This document shows positions 62,608-64,000 of a stretch of DNA of 64,000 nucleotides, in pieces. Where the stretch lies: contig CANQXG010000011.1 of assembly GCA_947627735.1 (NCBI GenBank), forward strand, positions 1 to 64,000, in the 5' to 3' direction. The DNA is from an uncultured Oscillospiraceae bacterium. Lineage in GTDB: Bacteria > Bacillota > Clostridia > Oscillospirales > Oscillospiraceae. The translations under genes were made by a program, and so were the position numbers. The notes beneath the pieces were generated by a model. It saw only the letters and a list, made by a program, of their open reading frames with translations. It did not search any database and was not told the DNA's origin. The stretch's first letter is position 1, and each line of letters opens with the position of its first letter.

Positions 62608-63885
62608 ATGTCTTCCGCTGCACTGTTACGGGATCTTCTGCTGGCCCTGTCGGCCCTGGTGGGGCTGTGCTATATGTACCAGAGCCTCTATCTGATCCTG
62701 CCGTTTTTCAAAAAGCGCGCCCCGGCCCGGCCGGAGACGCCCGCGCCCGCCCGGCGCTACGCCGTGCTCATCGCCGCCCGGAACGAGCGGGAGGTGCTGC
62801 CCTATCTGCTGGACAGCATCCGCGCCCAGACATACCCGGCGGCGCTGATAACGCCCTTCGTGCTGGCGGACAACTGCACCGACGACACCGCCGCCCTGGC
62901 CCGGGCCCGCGGCGCAGTGGTATACGAGCGCCGGGATACCCGCCACGTGGGCAAGGGCTACGCCCTGCAGGCCCTGCTGGAGCACATCCGCGCCGACGGC
63001 GGCTGGGACCGGTTCGACGCCTTCCTCGTGTTCGACGCGGACAACCTCCTGGCGCCGGATTACATCCGGCAGATGGACCGCGCTTTCGACCGGGGCTACC
63101 CCGCCCTGTGCGGCTACCGCGGCTCGAAGAACTTCATGGACAACTGGATCACCGCCGGCTACGGCCTGTGGTACCTGCACGACTGCGTCCACCTGAACGC
63201 CTCCCGGCAGCGGCTGGGGGTCACCTGCGCCTGCACGGGCACCGGCTTCGGCTTTACACGGGCGCTGCTGGAGCAGATGGGCGGCTGGCCCTTCCACACC
63301 CTGGTGGAGGACATCGAGTTCGACACCTGGTGCGCCGTGCACGGCGTGCGCATGGGCTACTGCGCCGACGCGGTGATCTACGACGAGCAGCCCCTCACCC
63401 TCCGCCAGTCCTGGGTCCAGCGCACCCGGTGGGTCCAGGGCGGCGTGCAGGTGAGCTTCAAATACGCCGGAGCGCTGCTGCGGGGGCTGTTTCAGGGCAG
63501 CGCCCGGGACCGGTGGGGCTGCTTCGAGAACCTGACGCTGACCCTGTACGGCTACGGCTCCTGCGCCCTGACAGGGATACTGGCCATGCTGGCGGCGCTG
63601 CTGGCCGCCGGCCCCGCCGGGGTGATCCGGTGTCTGGCGGTCAGCGGAATAGGGATGTACATGGGCCTGCTGGCCGTGGGCGTGCTGACCATGCTCCGGG
63701 AGCACAGCCGCATCCCCGGCTCCGCCCGGCGCAAGGCGCTGTGCTGCGCCACCTTCCCTCTTTTTATGCTCACCTACATCCCCGTGGCCCTGTGCGCGCT
63801 GTTTTCCAAGTTCCAGTGGCAGCCGGTGCGCCACACTGTGGCGGTGGGGCTGGACGCGGTGCCCATGGCCGCCGGCAGGCGATGA
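62608..63885 (+). CDS. Processive GT2 glycosyltransferase (NodC/cellulose synthase type)
   Basis: A 425-residue membrane glycosyltransferase. An N-terminal helix (about 7-30) precedes the catalytic domain, which has LIAARNEREVLPYL, the metal motif FDADNL, the EDIEFD acceptor motif and QRTRWVQGG (the Q-x-x-R-W class). Three more helices follow (about 310-395). This is the layout of hyaluronan, chitin and poly-GlcNAc synthases. The product is unknown. GGGGGAGAG lies 6 nt before the ATG at 62608. It follows the two-component genes and an operator-like repeat. Confidence 0.88.
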   Translation: MSSAALLRDLLLALSALVGLCYMYQSLYLILPFFKKRAPARPETPAPARRYAVLIAARNEREVLPYLLDSIRAQTYPAALITPFVLADNCTDDTAALARARGAVVYERRDTRHVGKGYALQALLEHIRADGGWDRFDAFLVFDADNLLAPDYIRQMDRAFDRGYPALCGYRGSKNFMDNWITAGYGLWYLHDCVHLNASRQRLGVTCACTGTGFGFTRALLEQMGGWPFHTLVEDIEFDTWCAVHGVRMGYCADAVIYDEQPLTLRQSWVQRTRWVQGGVQVSFKYAGALLRGLFQGSARDRWGCFENLTLTLYGYGSCALTGILAMLAALLAAGPAGVIRCLAVSGIGMYMGLLAVGVLTMLREHSRIPGSARRKALCCATFPLFMLTYIPVALCALFSKFQWQPVRHTVAVGLDAVPMAAGRR

Positions 63886-63891
63886 CAAAAA

Positions 63892-63946
63892 TGTAAGGGA
63901 ATTGTAAGCAAATCCTGTTGCGCCGGAGCCGCACATTTGATAAACT
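63892..63946 (+). promoter_or_regulatory. Third 11-bp-phased repeat, upstream of a gene beyond the window
   Basis: TGTAAG (63892-63897) and TGTAAG (63903-63908) are exact copies 11 bp apart, close to the WalR-type TGTWAH-N5-TGTWAH pattern. A candidate -10 TAAACT is at 63941-63946. Confidence 0.55.
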
Positions 63947-63950
63947 GTTA

Positions 63951-63994
63951 ACGGGCCGCACGTTTGACCGCCGCGGCCCGTTATCCCAAAGGAG
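63951..63994 (+). other. Leader hairpin and ribosome site of a gene starting past the window end
   Basis: ACGGGCCGC (63951-63959) pairs with GCGGCCCGT (63973-63981). AAAGGAG (63988-63994) follows, so a start codon is expected just outside the window. No T run follows the hairpin, so it is not a terminator. Confidence 0.6.
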
Positions 63995-64000
63995 ACCTGT

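Overview
The window reads as a chromosomal stretch of a high-GC, Gram-positive anaerobe of the Clostridia, probably an Oscillospiraceae-type gut bacterium (inference). Evidence: strong AGGAGG-type ribosome binding sites, TTGACA/TATAAT promoters in an otherwise GC-rich sequence, a bofA sporulation gene, RNase Y, a class B sortase, a lysine (L-box) riboswitch, an ECF transporter core, a ClpE-like ATPase and an FprA flavodiiron protein. No phage, transposase, rRNA or CRISPR array is visible. Four copies of a roughly 115-130 bp palindromic intergenic repeat are dispersed through the window.

Layout. 1-3.6 kb: tRNA-Pro(TGG), DegV protein, XRE-type membrane regulator, MntP-like exporter and an rRNA-type methyltransferase. 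3.7-7 kb: ecfA1-ecfA2-ecfT-truA in one overlapping operon. 7-14.7 kb: DUF5711-like protein, CvpA-like protein, ClpE-like ATPase, an ABC exporter and a DHH phosphoesterase. 15-17.6 kb: PfkB-type sugar kinase, divergent from a YbaK-type editing protein and a two-gene chromate transporter.

17.7-41.6 kb is a large cell-surface glycopolymer locus with two converging arms. The plus arm (17.7-31.9 kb) has a YfhO-type membrane protein, dTDP-glucose 4,6-dehydratase, a WecE-type sugar aminotransferase, two ATP-grasp ligases, a hexapeptide acetyltransferase, a GtrB/CsbB-type glycosyltransferase, two sugar-transfer-associated ATP-grasp proteins and three GT2 glycosyltransferases. The minus arm (37.1-32 kb) has a second CsbB-type enzyme, a YdjC-type deacetylase, a GT2, a Wzx-like flippase and a LicD protein. 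A lipoprotein, a second YfhO and a class B sortase flank it. Together they look able to build, acylate, export and decorate a wall or lipid-linked glycan containing a 4-amino-4,6-dideoxyhexose (inference).

41.7-51.7 kb: small unknown protein, FprA flavodiiron protein, a GntR-ABC operon with a repeated operator, RNase Y, an iron-type alcohol dehydrogenase, and an amino-acid ABC importer whose leader is a lysine riboswitch with an attenuator. 51.7-64 kb: bofA, a candidate short RNA, a type II topoisomerase pair (parE/parC-like), a small membrane protein, a YitT-family protein, a LUD-domain protein, a transglutaminase-like lipoprotein lacking the usual Cys, a UBA-like membrane protein, an OmpR-type two-component system and a processive GT2. 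Direct repeats with an 11-bp period occur at three promoters around the two-component genes and suggest a local regulon.
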